From positions 3,410,001 through 3,474,000 of the forward strand of contig MU839828.1 of the NCBI GenBank assembly GCA_030411725.1: a stretch of DNA of 64,000 nt. Direction: 5' to 3'. How positions within the stretch are numbered: the stretch's first letter is position 1; every line of letters starts with the position of its first letter. A program made the translations under genes and the position numbers. The stretch is from Echria macrotheca (lineage: Eukaryota > Ascomycota > Sordariomycetes > Sordariales > Schizotheciaceae). The notes under the pieces are model-generated. The model was given only the letters and a program-made list of their open reading frames with translations. It was not told the DNA's origin and did not search any database. Of this stretch, positions 23,099-32,472 are shown piece after piece.

Positions 23099-25127
23099 AT
23101 GGCGGATCCCGTGGGAGTTAGCGGACTAATCATCGGCCTGCCGGGACTGGTAACAGCATGCGCCGACTTGTACAAGCTCACGGTTGCAGCCCGCAACCTC
23201 GATAGCGATGTGCAGATGGTGGTTTGCAAAGCCGTCATCCAGCAATGGAAATTTGCCTCCTGGCTCAAAGATGTGGGCTTCGAAGAGGGCGTGAAGCCCA
23301 AGATCAAGCTCACGCCCCAGGTCCAAGTCTCCTTCCGTCTTGTTCTGGGCGGAATCGAAAGTATGTTACAGGCTGCGGTCCAGGTTGATCAGACACTTCG
23401 TGCTAAGAAGCTTTCCAGCAACCCTCAGCCAGCTTTGCGACCTAATTGACGAGTATGCGCTTCCAATGGATCCCGAGAAAAAGGCAGAGCAGCCGCTTCC
23501 TTCCCCGCTTTGGCGGTTGCGGTTTTCGGCACCATCGCAGGACACATCAACGTCGCAGCATCGGAGCTTACTGGACCGCATCGCCCGTAAGACCACCAAG
23601 GCGCCGAAATGGGCGGCGGCCCAGCAGGAAAGAGCCGACAAACTCCTGAAGGACTTACAAGAGCTGTGCGACGGGTTGTTGGTGTTGACGGGACAGACAG
23701 CCAACGCAACCGGGGATACAGTCTTACCGTCTCGGATGCTTCCACATATCTGGGAGGACAATAAACTTCAGACGTTTATTGAGGCTGCAACCGCGTATGA
23801 GCCCGAGCTTGCAATCTGCGCCCAGTTCAAACGAGACGTTCTTGCGGCCGCCAAAGCCGTGGAGGCTGCTGGGGCGAGACCAAAGTCAGGACCCGGGCGT
23901 GCGCCCCTCCGGATGCTTCCTGCTCGCATTTCAAAACGGCGATCTGCGGATTCGTCCCGCATGATAGCCGCAGAACTTGAAGACAAGTCTACGGGTCAGA
24001 TGGAACGGGTCCTCCTCGAAGACAAGAGTTATGCAGGGCGCTCCTCAGACTACGAAAGCTTCGTCGAAAAGCGTGTCACCGAGCTTGCCATGATCCTAAC
24101 CAAGTCGCCCAAACCGGCCCGGATGCGAGTGCTTGATTGCGCAGGCTATGTGCCAAACCGCAAGGACGAGAGCTTCTCGCTCATTTTCCGCTTTCCCAAG
24201 AACGCAGATAGCGGGACCGATCCGATTTCGCTCCAGCACCTTCTTCCTCCCGGCATAAACGGCTGGGCTCAGCGTCATAGCAAAGTCGCGGCGGGGGCTG
24301 CGGGCGAATCGCCTCACAACACAGTACCGTCACTCCAAGTGCGCTTCCAGATGGGGACGAGCCTCACTCACTCGTTTTCCCTACTGCAAGCCTGCGGGAT
24401 GCTACACAAGGGGCTTTCGCCCGCTAACATCATCTTCTTCAAGACAGCGACATCAGGAAGCAGCCCGGAAGGCGAAAGCTTCAGGCTTAGCGAGCCATAT
24501 ATTTCCGGCTTTACCTGGGCTCGACTTCATGGCGCCGATTTTCACTCCGACCCTGTCCCAGCCAATGACATGAGCTCCAGGAGTGGGCTGCTCCATGTAC
24601 ACCCCGCGTACTCCTTCACCACCGAACAAAGATACCTGAAGTTGTTCGATCTGTATAGTCTTGGGCTCGTCCTGATGCAAATCGGACTCTGGCGGAGCCT
24701 CGAGGATATTGCTGACGAGCTATTCCTCAGCCCTAAGTCGGCAGTAAACTTGGTTGGTGCAAAGCTTGACGAGGCCACCAATGCAGGCGGAGCAGACGAG
24801 TGGGTCAAGGACTCCGTGTCAAAGTGGCAGGATGAGCTTGTGAAGCACCAGAAGGCGGTGGCCCAGTCGGATGGCATCGCGCTACAGGGGAACCCGCGTG
24901 AGGCTTTCCAGAGAGCATTGGTAGACAATGTGGAAAGGATGCTCCTTCCGGTCGTCGGAGACATCTACGCCAAGGTTGTCAAGCGATGCCTGACTGGAGA
25001 TATCGAGCACGATAGCATGCCGAGTCACATTGTCGAACCTAAGCCGGATGAGGAGATATCCGACCAAATATTACAAGACGCAATCGCCAGGAATGCCGTC
25101 GAGGAGCTAGAGAAGTGCAACGCCTAG
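23099..25127 (+). CDS. HeLo-domain protein with C-terminal pseudokinase
   Basis: Two exons, 23099-23360 and 23419-25127 (58-bp intron); 656 aa. The N-terminus (MADPVGVSGLIIGLPGLVTA, then CADLYKLTVAARNLDSDVQM) is a HeLo (prion-inhibition and propagation) domain, the alpha-helical membrane-attacking fold of HET-S-type cell-death proteins, related to the four-helix bundle of animal MLKL. A helical linker rich in Lys/Arg follows. Residues from about 320 on resemble a protein kinase that has lost catalysis: the HRDLKPxN loop reads MLHKGLSPANIIFF and the DFG position reads YISGFTWAR. The ending QILQDAIARNAVEELEKCNA and the LFDLYSLGLVLMQIGLWRSL helix are typical of this fungal HeLo/pseudokinase family. 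It is head-to-head with the kinase-ankyrin gene. A death-effector role is inferred from family only. Confidence 0.87.
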
Positions 25128-25831
25128 GTCGCGGGCGGTACCGTTGGTTCGCCTAGTCATCTATTCACTATGTTTCGAGTTACTGAGTTTCAAGTACTGA
25201 GTCAGAGGGTTTACGCCTTGCTTCCGAACATACACGACGAAAAAGGGAACTTGGGCAGCCTCGGTGTGACTTGACATTTCTAGGCAGAATCAAAACAGGC
25301 AGCATGTTTCTTTTCATCCGCAATACCGTGGAATATGTGTTGGGCTTCCCGCGTCCCGCAGACCGTTTGGGCGATGGACTTCTGGCCCGCAGCGCTGTTT
25401 CGGGTTGAAACCCGCGACACTTCGCCACGGATTGGGCACACCTCAAGGCTGCGCGCTCCATCCCGCGGGATGTGGAAATTTGGGGCCAAAGTTCGACCCT
25501 CGTTGTGCAGCCCAATGGCGGATGGACCCGAGGCATCATTGGCTGCCTTGTCGTGACCCTTTCCCCTGCCTACGCCACGGGGACGGTTTGGGATACGGTT
25601 TGATGTGACCACTGTTACCGCATTGCCAAAAGGGGCAACACACCTCAGCCGCAACCTGTGCGGTCGGATACCAACGATGCCTCCCGGATCCGCGACCCAG
25701 GTCGGCAGATGCCACATATAACCCGGTCGTGGTATTTATCCACGGGCCCATCCTGCGGTGGTCGGACCGGCATACGATCCCGGATCTTGAGTATCCATGC
25801 CCATATACGCGACTTTCAAGCTTTCGATCCG
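25128..25831. promoter_or_regulatory. Intergenic region and promoter of the polytopic membrane protein
   Basis: No gene is supported. An ATATAA element at 25716-25721 lies about 111 bp before ATG 25832. The long open frame continues upstream to a GTG at 25658, but the signal peptide places the start at 25832. Confidence 0.45.
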
Positions 25832-27505
25832 ATGAGAACAATAATAGCAGGCCTGTGCCTGCTTTCAGTGGTCCCTACCGCACACGGCGCGCTATGGGAT
25901 GCCAACTTCAACGACGTCTGCGAGAAAATCCACGCTGAAGACATCGCTCGGGATCCCTCGCTGGCCAACCGGACAACTTTCGTCTGCGACCAGGACTTCT
26001 CCCAAACCATCCCGCCGGCCGACTACATCTCGATCGACCTTCCTCGCTGTCTCAGTCTCAGTCCGGGATGGGAGAAGTCCAGGATCGAAACACCCTCACA
26101 ATGGGCTGGCCCCCTTATCGGATTCTTGGTTCCCTCGTTGGGCTTCATCATCTCAATTCCGCGAGAAACCACTCTCCCCCAACCAGGGCGCGGCATCGGT
26201 AGGAAGTGGTATATATCGCTGTGGTGGGCTTTCATCAATCTGCTCTCCCTCCTTTTCGACACGTTATGGGGCATCGCCTTCGTCTTCGGGTGGGCTGGCC
26301 CCTACATAGCCGGCGCGCTGCACGAGACGTTCGTTGACCGCGCCATCCTCAAAAAGGTGTACCGGAACCTTAAGGACCCGATACACAGGCCGTCGGGGTC
26401 CGAATGGTTTGCCCTCGCCATCTCGCTCGTCGGCTCGTTCGATCCTGAGGTTCGGGAGAGCCGGAACCACAATACCTTTGCCGAGCTGGTCAAGCAGGAG
26501 CTCAGCCAGCGGGAGACGGCCCGGCTTCTTCTCAAGCAGAGCTGCACGCAACTCGTCCCGTTTGGCGTGCAGGTCGGCGTGCCCCTCGTCTTTTACGTCG
26601 GCGCGTCCATCTACTCGCTGGTCGACGCGCAAGCGCGGCTCGGCGACAACGACACGGCGCATTCGATTGCGTTCGGGCTGTGGTACAACACAATCGTACT
26701 CGTGGCCATCACCAGCTCCATGGTGCTTAGCGTCGGCGCCGGGCGCGTCATCGAGTCGGTCATGGCAAAGCACAGGTTGACGGAGAAGGGATACAAGCTC
26801 AAGTCAATCTGCGAGCGGCGCTGGGAGCTGTGGAAGTGGTCGAAGCAGCGTCTCCCCAATAGCTACGGCCCCAACGCGGCTCAGGTGCCGCTTAATGCGG
26901 GCTATGCCGACATATTTGACCAGCACTACGCCAAGCGCTCAGCCCTGATAGCCGTTATCATCCTTGTGGTCCCCTGGACACTCGCCTTCCTCGTGTCCTA
27001 CTTGACGCCCGAGATCGGCGTGAGCTGCCGATCCGCGACGGTCATGGCCTACGCCATCAGCCAACTCCTGCTTATCTTCCTTTGGTACTTCCACAGCTCG
27101 CCCGACGTTCGCCACAAACGACACAACGCCCAGGCGCTGGGCCACACAGTACGGCGGTTCGGGTACTGGCTGCTCTCGGCGCTGTACTACGTTGTCGGCA
27201 GCATCTCGATGGTCGTCACGGTCGCGGGGACCATCATGCAGCTGGTGGGCGTGTACCGGAACTGCGTGTGTAAGGCCGGGCTGTACTACGGCCTGCCGAC
27301 GACACCCTTTGCTGCCGTGGCAACAGCACAGGTCAAGCTCTCGACGGATACGCAGCTGGACCGCGACCAGGCCCATAACTGGATGCTTTTAGGGGGCTGC
27401 GGAATAATCTGGTTGGTGTTCGTCTGCGCGGTGGCGGGATGGCATCGGGTGCGGATGCGGCAGCGGTGTTTGCAGTTGATTGATGACTTGGCTGGGATTC
27501 CATGA
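25832..27505 (+). CDS. Polytopic membrane protein of unknown function
   Basis: I do not recognise a family. Single exon, 557 aa. A signal peptide (MRTIIAGLCLLSVVPTAHG) leads to an extracytoplasmic N-terminal region of about 70 residues with two cysteines (NDVCEKI, TFVCDQD). About eight hydrophobic segments follow, including PLIGFLVPSLGFIISI, LVPFGVQVGVPLVFYVG, IAVIILVVPWTLAFLVSYL and a final GGCGIIWLVFVCAVAGWH. A cytosolic-looking loop rich in charged residues (FAELVKQELSQRETARLLLK) lies near the middle. It could be a channel, transporter or scaffold; sequence alone does not decide. It follows the HeLo-pseudokinase gene on the same strand with 704 bp between them, so it has its own promoter. 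Confidence 0.8.
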   Translation: MRTIIAGLCLLSVVPTAHGALWDANFNDVCEKIHAEDIARDPSLANRTTFVCDQDFSQTIPPADYISIDLPRCLSLSPGWEKSRIETPSQWAGPLIGFLVPSLGFIISIPRETTLPQPGRGIGRKWYISLWWAFINLLSLLFDTLWGIAFVFGWAGPYIAGALHETFVDRAILKKVYRNLKDPIHRPSGSEWFALAISLVGSFDPEVRESRNHNTFAELVKQELSQRETARLLLKQSCTQLVPFGVQVGVPLVFYVGASIYSLVDAQARLGDNDTAHSIAFGLWYNTIVLVAITSSMVLSVGAGRVIESVMAKHRLTEKGYKLKSICERRWELWKWSKQRLPNSYGPNAAQVPLNAGYADIFDQHYAKRSALIAVIILVVPWTLAFLVSYLTPEIGVSCRSATVMAYAISQLLLIFLWYFHSSPDVRHKRHNAQALGHTVRRFGYWLLSALYYVVGSISMVVTVAGTIMQLVGVYRNCVCKAGLYYGLPTTPFAAVATAQVKLSTDTQLDRDQAHNWMLLGGCGIIWLVFVCAVAGWHRVRMRQRCLQLIDDLAGIP

Positions 27506-27821
27506 CTTTGTGTGATGGCCGGATGTATGTAATGTTAGTACTGTGTACAATACCTACCTGGTAGACTGGATCGGCGTTGAACTGTTTGTTTATCCTGCAT
27601 GTGTCCAGGCCTGACTAAGGTATGTCACCAACCCGCAACCTAACTCTTCTTCTGTGCATATAAGTAGGAACTACCTACTTACCTTATCTGTGTAGATAGG
27701 AAGGCACGGGGTATTTGTATTCAGATTAACTCGCTCTACCAGTACATTAATTTGTTGGTGGTGTGGGGGAGACACGTCTTTCGCATTTCCAAAACTTTAC
27801 ATGTTCCCGTTCATTAAATCA
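27506..27821. other. Convergent 3' region
   Basis: Lies between the ends of two converging genes. Contains several TACCTAC/CTACCTACTTACC words (about 27555 and 27670) of the recurrent motif described in the findings; no gene. Confidence 0.4.
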
Positions 27822-29576
27822 TCACTGCAGTTCATAGCGCCGACTCTCCACCCGCTGCCCAGGCTCAGGCACTGGTAGCTCACCTGGCGCCTGGGGCGGC
27901 TTGTATACCTGTTCTCCGGAGCTTCCTTGGTACTGCACCCCGTTGTTGTAACCATACGTGTGAGGGGGGAACTTGTCAGAAATGCCGCCCTGGTTGGAGG
28001 TGGATAGCCCTTGAGCCCACACCGCAGCAGATCGTCGCTGTCTGCGTCGCCAAACAAAAAGAATTGCAGAGACAATGACTATGAATGCCACAACGGCGAC
28101 TGCAATTCCAGCAATAGCACCGCTCGAAAGAGAACTGCCACTGCCACCGCCATCGGGGTGGGTGACAGGAGGAGGAGAAGGAGGAGGCGGAGAGTTTCCA
28201 TCGCAGACACTTGCAATCTCAGCGTTGGTCTCATCCACAGCGACGAGTTGCCGAGTGTCCGTGGGGTTCGCCTCCCAGAGGGTGAACTGGTTCGCGTCCA
28301 GGTTTACCATGAGGTAGGCAGCAGAGAGAAACTGACGGCCGAGCTGGGTGATATCGTTCTTGTTGATGTCTTGGGTGGAAAGGATGACAAGATCGGGACC
28401 GGTCGCGTTCGCGGTTATCTCTCCGGTGGTGGTGTCGATCTGCCTGTGGGGAACGACAAGCTGATCGTTCGGGATGCGCACCGAGAACCCCGACTCGAAG
28501 TTGATGGTTAGGTCGCCAGTGTAGCTAGTACGAAAAGGACCCCAGTCAGCAAGTGTCTTTTGATCGTGCCTAAAGGGATCAGTCAGACTTACACATTATC
28601 GTTGGAGCTGTATCGGTTCGCGAAATAAACTAGCCCGAGGGACCGATCCGGGAGGGATTGATTGGTCAGGGTTTCGAAGTTGCCGAAGTAGGGATCCAAG
28701 GGGAGCGTCATTAAAACCGGATAGTCAGGTACGATGCAAGCTTGGATGGCGTTGGATGCAGCTTTGGGGAATAAACTCGCGTTGGTTCCGTTGGAGAAGT
28801 TGAGAATCAAGTCGCTGATGGTGATCAACATGCGCGTGGGGCACTTGTCAGTGTTGTCCGCCAGAGGAAGAGCGAGCGGCTGTCCTTGAGTCTTTGCCTT
28901 GTCGTAGCCGCCCAGAACGAAGATGCCGTCCAGTTGTGCCGAAGCGAGGGCGCCGTTCCGGCCCCAGAACATACTCCACGCACGACTGGCAATCTTTCCG
29001 GTGGACTTCAACGTCCTGAGCAGAGTCGAGTTGTCTCCGAGACCGACAGCGTTCATGGGATGGTAGTCCTCCTCTCCCCAGTCATTGAGGGGGATGCCGA
29101 GTGGAAAACCGCTGAGGTTCGCTTCTTGGCCGAGGCTGAATGTGTCGGAGACGAAGGACATTGGGGGGAAGGGTGCCGAGTCGGAGGGGTACGAGCTTTT
29201 GTCGGCGACGCTTCTTGACTTGGAAGCGAGCATATCGTATGCTCCACCGCGGCGTGTAGTACAGCCAGCGGCTGAGAATGTGCAGTGGCCATCGGTTCCG
29301 TAGACAAAAGTGTTGTTTAAAGGCCTTGCGGGTTCTCTGTTAGTGCCATCGGGACAAGCTGAAAAGGGAGACGGCGACAAACCATTGGGGAAGGAAGACA
29401 AATGGTTGCGGAGGATTGCCAATTGAAACTTGTAGTCCTCTGGCAACTTGATTGTTCGAGAGCGTCGAGTTCCCGATGGTGATGGGAACTGGAGGGGGCG
29501 CACAGGTCGCTGCGGCCGAAGAACCGTAGGTACTCGCCAGCGCCAGCGCCGCTCTGATATAACGATAGGTGATCAT
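27822..29576 (-). CDS. Pepsin-fold protein lacking catalytic motifs, single transmembrane helix
   Basis: Three exons: 29383-29576, 28593-29324, 27822-28524 (introns 58 and 68 bp); 542 aa. The order of segments is that of the fungal aspartic-protease superfamily: GLQVSIGNPPQPFVFLPQW in lobe one, then PLNNTFVYGTDGHC, a FVSDTFSLG strand, LDGIFVLGGYDKAK and a C-terminal lobe. Neither D-T/S-G motif is present; the first position reads FVFLPQWPLN. It is therefore probably not a protease. A proline/serine stalk (SPPPPSPPP) precedes a membrane helix (IAGIAVAVVAFIVIVSAILFV) and a short basic, Tyr-containing cytosolic tail, the layout of a surface receptor or sensor. The donor TG|GTTTGT and acceptor GCAAG|G were chosen because nearer acceptors create a stop. 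The longer upstream frame begins with GTG, so ATG 29576 is used. Confidence 0.82.
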
Positions 29577-30145
29577 GTTCGCTGCGAATAATGACACGAA
29601 AAAAAACAAATGGAAATTATGGAATGCCAACCAAAACACAAAAAAGGAACAAAAGAAGGAACAGAGGAAAAGAAAATGTGGATATTAGGATTCGGCGAAG
29701 AAAGACGTGGACGTTTCCGGGTTTGCGAGCCCCAGGACATGATAATGTGAGCCGGCAGACTGGCAGTGCTGCTCCCTGTTTGCCCCCCCCGGGACAGCTA
29801 CCCGGTCCCGGGCTGCTTCGCCGACAATTTTGAAACCAACAGCACATAAGCTTTTTCATGGGAAAGACGGCACAGCGCTTGAGCTGGTGCTCTAATTGGT
29901 TCATACTGGCGCGTGCCGCCCCCGACCCCCCCTGTCCATGACCCCTCGCGCGGTCGGGCGTGCATACAGGGGAAATTTCATCGAGGGGTGAGCGGCGATT
30001 GGCTGGAAGGATACGGCGTTGTCGTCCGTCCTTCTCAGGTTATCTTGCTCCCATTTGCATCGTCGTCCTCCCCTTCTCTCGTCGACGCCGACGGTGTCTG
30101 ACGCTCTTCACGCGTCCTGATTTGTTTCGATTTGCTTTCTATGCC
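29577..30145. promoter_or_regulatory. Divergent promoter region, pepsin-fold gene (-) and GT61 gene (+)
   Basis: Head-to-head spacing of 569 bp. Contains an A-rich tract (about 29595-29680) and a C/G-rich patch near 29783-29812. The frame extending the GT61 gene upstream starts with GTG and is not used. No gene is seen. Confidence 0.45.
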
Positions 30146-31807
30146 ATGGTTCTTCTATTGACGTCTATACTTGGTCCCAAAACGAGGCGCGCCATCGTTT
30201 TGGCCGTTCTTCCCATCTTTCTCGTACTGGTTTTGCTCTTCCAATTTGCTTCCCCGAGAGACTTCGTCGAACGACACATTCCGGATGCCCCATCCTGGTC
30301 GCTGGGCTTCCGACCCAAAGAGGGTAATGCACATGGTCCTCTGCCCCTTCCGAACGATTACGACCCCGAGGAGACCGAGTCTGCCTTCTGTCTCGATCGC
30401 TTCAGTCCGAAGTACCTTACGAACCTGCGCGACACGTCCGTCCAGTACTGTTCAGCGCCGTCCTCATCCGACTTGACCTGCTTCCACAGCCAGGTCTCCG
30501 GAGACGAGAAGAGAGACTCCCTTTGCATCGGCAATGGGGCAGTGTTGGAGTCGGGCAGATTTGCTCTCAACTGCCAAATACGACAGCCGGATGCAAACGA
30601 AACCGCACGAGGCATCATACCTTTCGATCGCATACGACAATACTGGTACGACACAGGGCCGCGCTACATATTCGACCACTACGTCGACATAAAGACGACA
30701 ACAGACTCAGAGACGGTCCCAGTCGCAACGGGAAATCATGCCACGCAGAAGAGGACCGATGACAGCCCGCGACAGTTCACACTTTTGTTGAAACGCGAAG
30801 GGGAGGCAAACCCGTGGCACTGTCTTATGGAAATCTGGTCCATGGCCATGACGTTCGACGTGCTGCGCATGGCGCGCGACGATGCCGACCAACCGTTCTA
30901 TCGAGTGCCCGAAGACGTGCCCAATACTCAAGTCATCATCCTGGACAATCGCTCAGACGGTCCGTACTGGCATCTTTGGAAGCTGTTCTCGGGACGCGAG
31001 CCTATCAGGCTTGCCGAGATACAGGAGCATCCAGACACGGAGCGGCTCTTGACCGGGGCCGAGCAGCGCATCATCGTCCCCCTCGCCGGCGCGGCAAACC
31101 CTTTTTGGCAGAACGATTGGGAAGTCCGGGACTGCACTCAATCCGCCTTGCTGCGAGTCTTTGCTCGCCGCGTCTTCAGACACTACAACATTACACCGCC
31201 TCCCAAGAAAGAGACGAACCCGGCAGCCCTTAGGGTGACGTTCTTGGACCGGAGCGGCGCAAGCAGTCGGAACCTTCGCGGCCAACAATCTCTTCTAGAA
31301 TCGCTGAAGAGGAAGTTTGAGGGGATCGAGGTCACAGCAGTCGACTTTGCCGCCATCCCGTTTGAGGAGCAGCTGCGCATCATCCAAAGGACAGATGTGC
31401 TCGTGGGGGTCCATGGTGCGGGCCTGACGCACACCATGTTTCTGAGGGACGGTGTCACGGCGGTGGTTGAGATTCAGCCGCGAGACATGCCGAGTCCGTA
31501 CATGGGATTCCGGAATATGGCCAATATGAAGGGCATCAGCTACTTTCGCGCCCATGCAGATCCGATCAGCGTGGATCCCGCCGGCCGGGATCAGGTCGGC
31601 ACCGGCGCAAAGAAGTTGAAAAGAGGCATGGACACTGGTGGAGCGGCATCTCTTGACGCCGTGGAAGACGACATCTATCCGCTAGAGAAACGCGCGTCAT
31701 GGCACGGAGAGGACTTTTACATGACGGAGGATTCATTTGTGGAGGTCGTAGGAGCGGCCATCAATTCTGTGTATAACAAAAACATGCGCGAGCATGATGC
31801 GACGTAG
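30146..31807 (+). CDS. GT61-type glycosyltransferase (DUF563), type II membrane protein
   Basis: Predicted Golgi/ER glycosyltransferase. Single exon, 553 aa from ATG 30146, which sits in a good context (GCCATGG). A membrane anchor covers residues of about 13-33 (AIVLAVLPIFLVLVLLFQFA), with a short basic cytosolic N-terminus, the type II topology. The family core is near residues 415-440: TDVLVGVHGAGLTHTMFLRDG followed by AVVEIQP. Conserved text upstream includes NPWHCLMEIWSMAMTFDVLR and WHLWKLFSG. The donor (xylose, GlcNAc or other) cannot be told. Together with the adjacent mannosidase on the same strand and the KRE2-like gene it suggests a role in protein or wall-glycan modification. Confidence 0.87.
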   Translation: MVLLLTSILGPKTRRAIVLAVLPIFLVLVLLFQFASPRDFVERHIPDAPSWSLGFRPKEGNAHGPLPLPNDYDPEETESAFCLDRFSPKYLTNLRDTSVQYCSAPSSSDLTCFHSQVSGDEKRDSLCIGNGAVLESGRFALNCQIRQPDANETARGIIPFDRIRQYWYDTGPRYIFDHYVDIKTTTDSETVPVATGNHATQKRTDDSPRQFTLLLKREGEANPWHCLMEIWSMAMTFDVLRMARDDADQPFYRVPEDVPNTQVIILDNRSDGPYWHLWKLFSGREPIRLAEIQEHPDTERLLTGAEQRIIVPLAGAANPFWQNDWEVRDCTQSALLRVFARRVFRHYNITPPPKKETNPAALRVTFLDRSGASSRNLRGQQSLLESLKRKFEGIEVTAVDFAAIPFEEQLRIIQRTDVLVGVHGAGLTHTMFLRDGVTAVVEIQPRDMPSPYMGFRNMANMKGISYFRAHADPISVDPAGRDQVGTGAKKLKRGMDTGGAASLDAVEDDIYPLEKRASWHGEDFYMTEDSFVEVVGAAINSVYNKNMREHDAT

Positions 31808-32472
31808 GCCTTGTAAAGGCGCAAGATACCCGTGCGGATAACCGCATCTTTTCTGATCCCAACGAATGTTTTCTCGCCGCGTGCGAAACTCTTCCAAGCT
31901 GCCAAGTTGCCAAGCCACCTACCTAGGTAGGTAAGTGCCAAGGTATTCAGGGGCAACTAAACATTGTACATACATATCTTTGTGTGACGATGCAGGCACA
32001 CTGACGGGTAGTGGGTCGCCAGTGCTGCTGGTGCTACTGTTACACGCCAGACTGGTGTCACCGTCTTACATTTCTTTGTTTACTTGAAGGCAATACGGGT
32101 GAGGCTATTCAGACCCGACCAAATCGGTGTGGCGGAATAGATGAATGGATGACCTGGCACAGCCGAATCTTGGCAAGCTCTTACACCAACACCCAAAATT
32201 CCCGATCGAAAGCTTAATTTTCCACACTATGTATTCCGCAGCTCTGTCGCTCTATAAATATATATATGTATATTAAACGACGACCCGAGCGGCTATTCCC
32301 AAACATGCCAAGACATTTAAGCGCCAACCGGGCGATCGGACACGTGACACGTCGCAGTTCCCAACGGCCTGATCGCGTCTCCTAAACCTAATCGCAACCC
32401 TCCCGCCAAGTCGTGGAAGCATCTCAAAATCAACCCTGGAGGTTCAAGTCCTCCCATTACCGTCCAAAAACG
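31808..32472 (+). promoter_or_regulatory. Intergenic region and GH47 promoter
   Basis: Holds the 16-bp palindrome at 31917-31932, a TATAAATA at 32253-32260 inside an AT-rich patch, and a CACGTG E-box-type site at 32341-32346. A perfect 5-bp stem/7-base loop at 32438-32454 lies 18 bp before the GH47 ATG; it looks like a tRNA T-arm but no tRNA surrounds it. No gene is supported. Confidence 0.5.
31917..31932. repeat. 16-bp perfect palindrome ACCTACCTAGGTAGGT
   Basis: Perfect self-complementary word in intergenic DNA. Shorter relatives (TACCTAGGTA, TACCTACCTA, GGTACCTACC) recur in other gaps of the window, for example at 37814-37823 and about 44512-44523. Confidence 0.7.

Noticed and set aside
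25488..25505. AGTTCGACCC, a tRNA B-box-like word
   Set aside because: Flanks cannot form a T-arm stem and no A-box or acceptor stem is found upstream.
32438..32454. Perfect tRNA T-arm-like stem-loop (GGAGG-TTCAAGT-CCTCC)
   Set aside because: No acceptor stem partner for the following CATTACC, and no D-arm or anticodon arm upstream; it lies in the GH47 leader.
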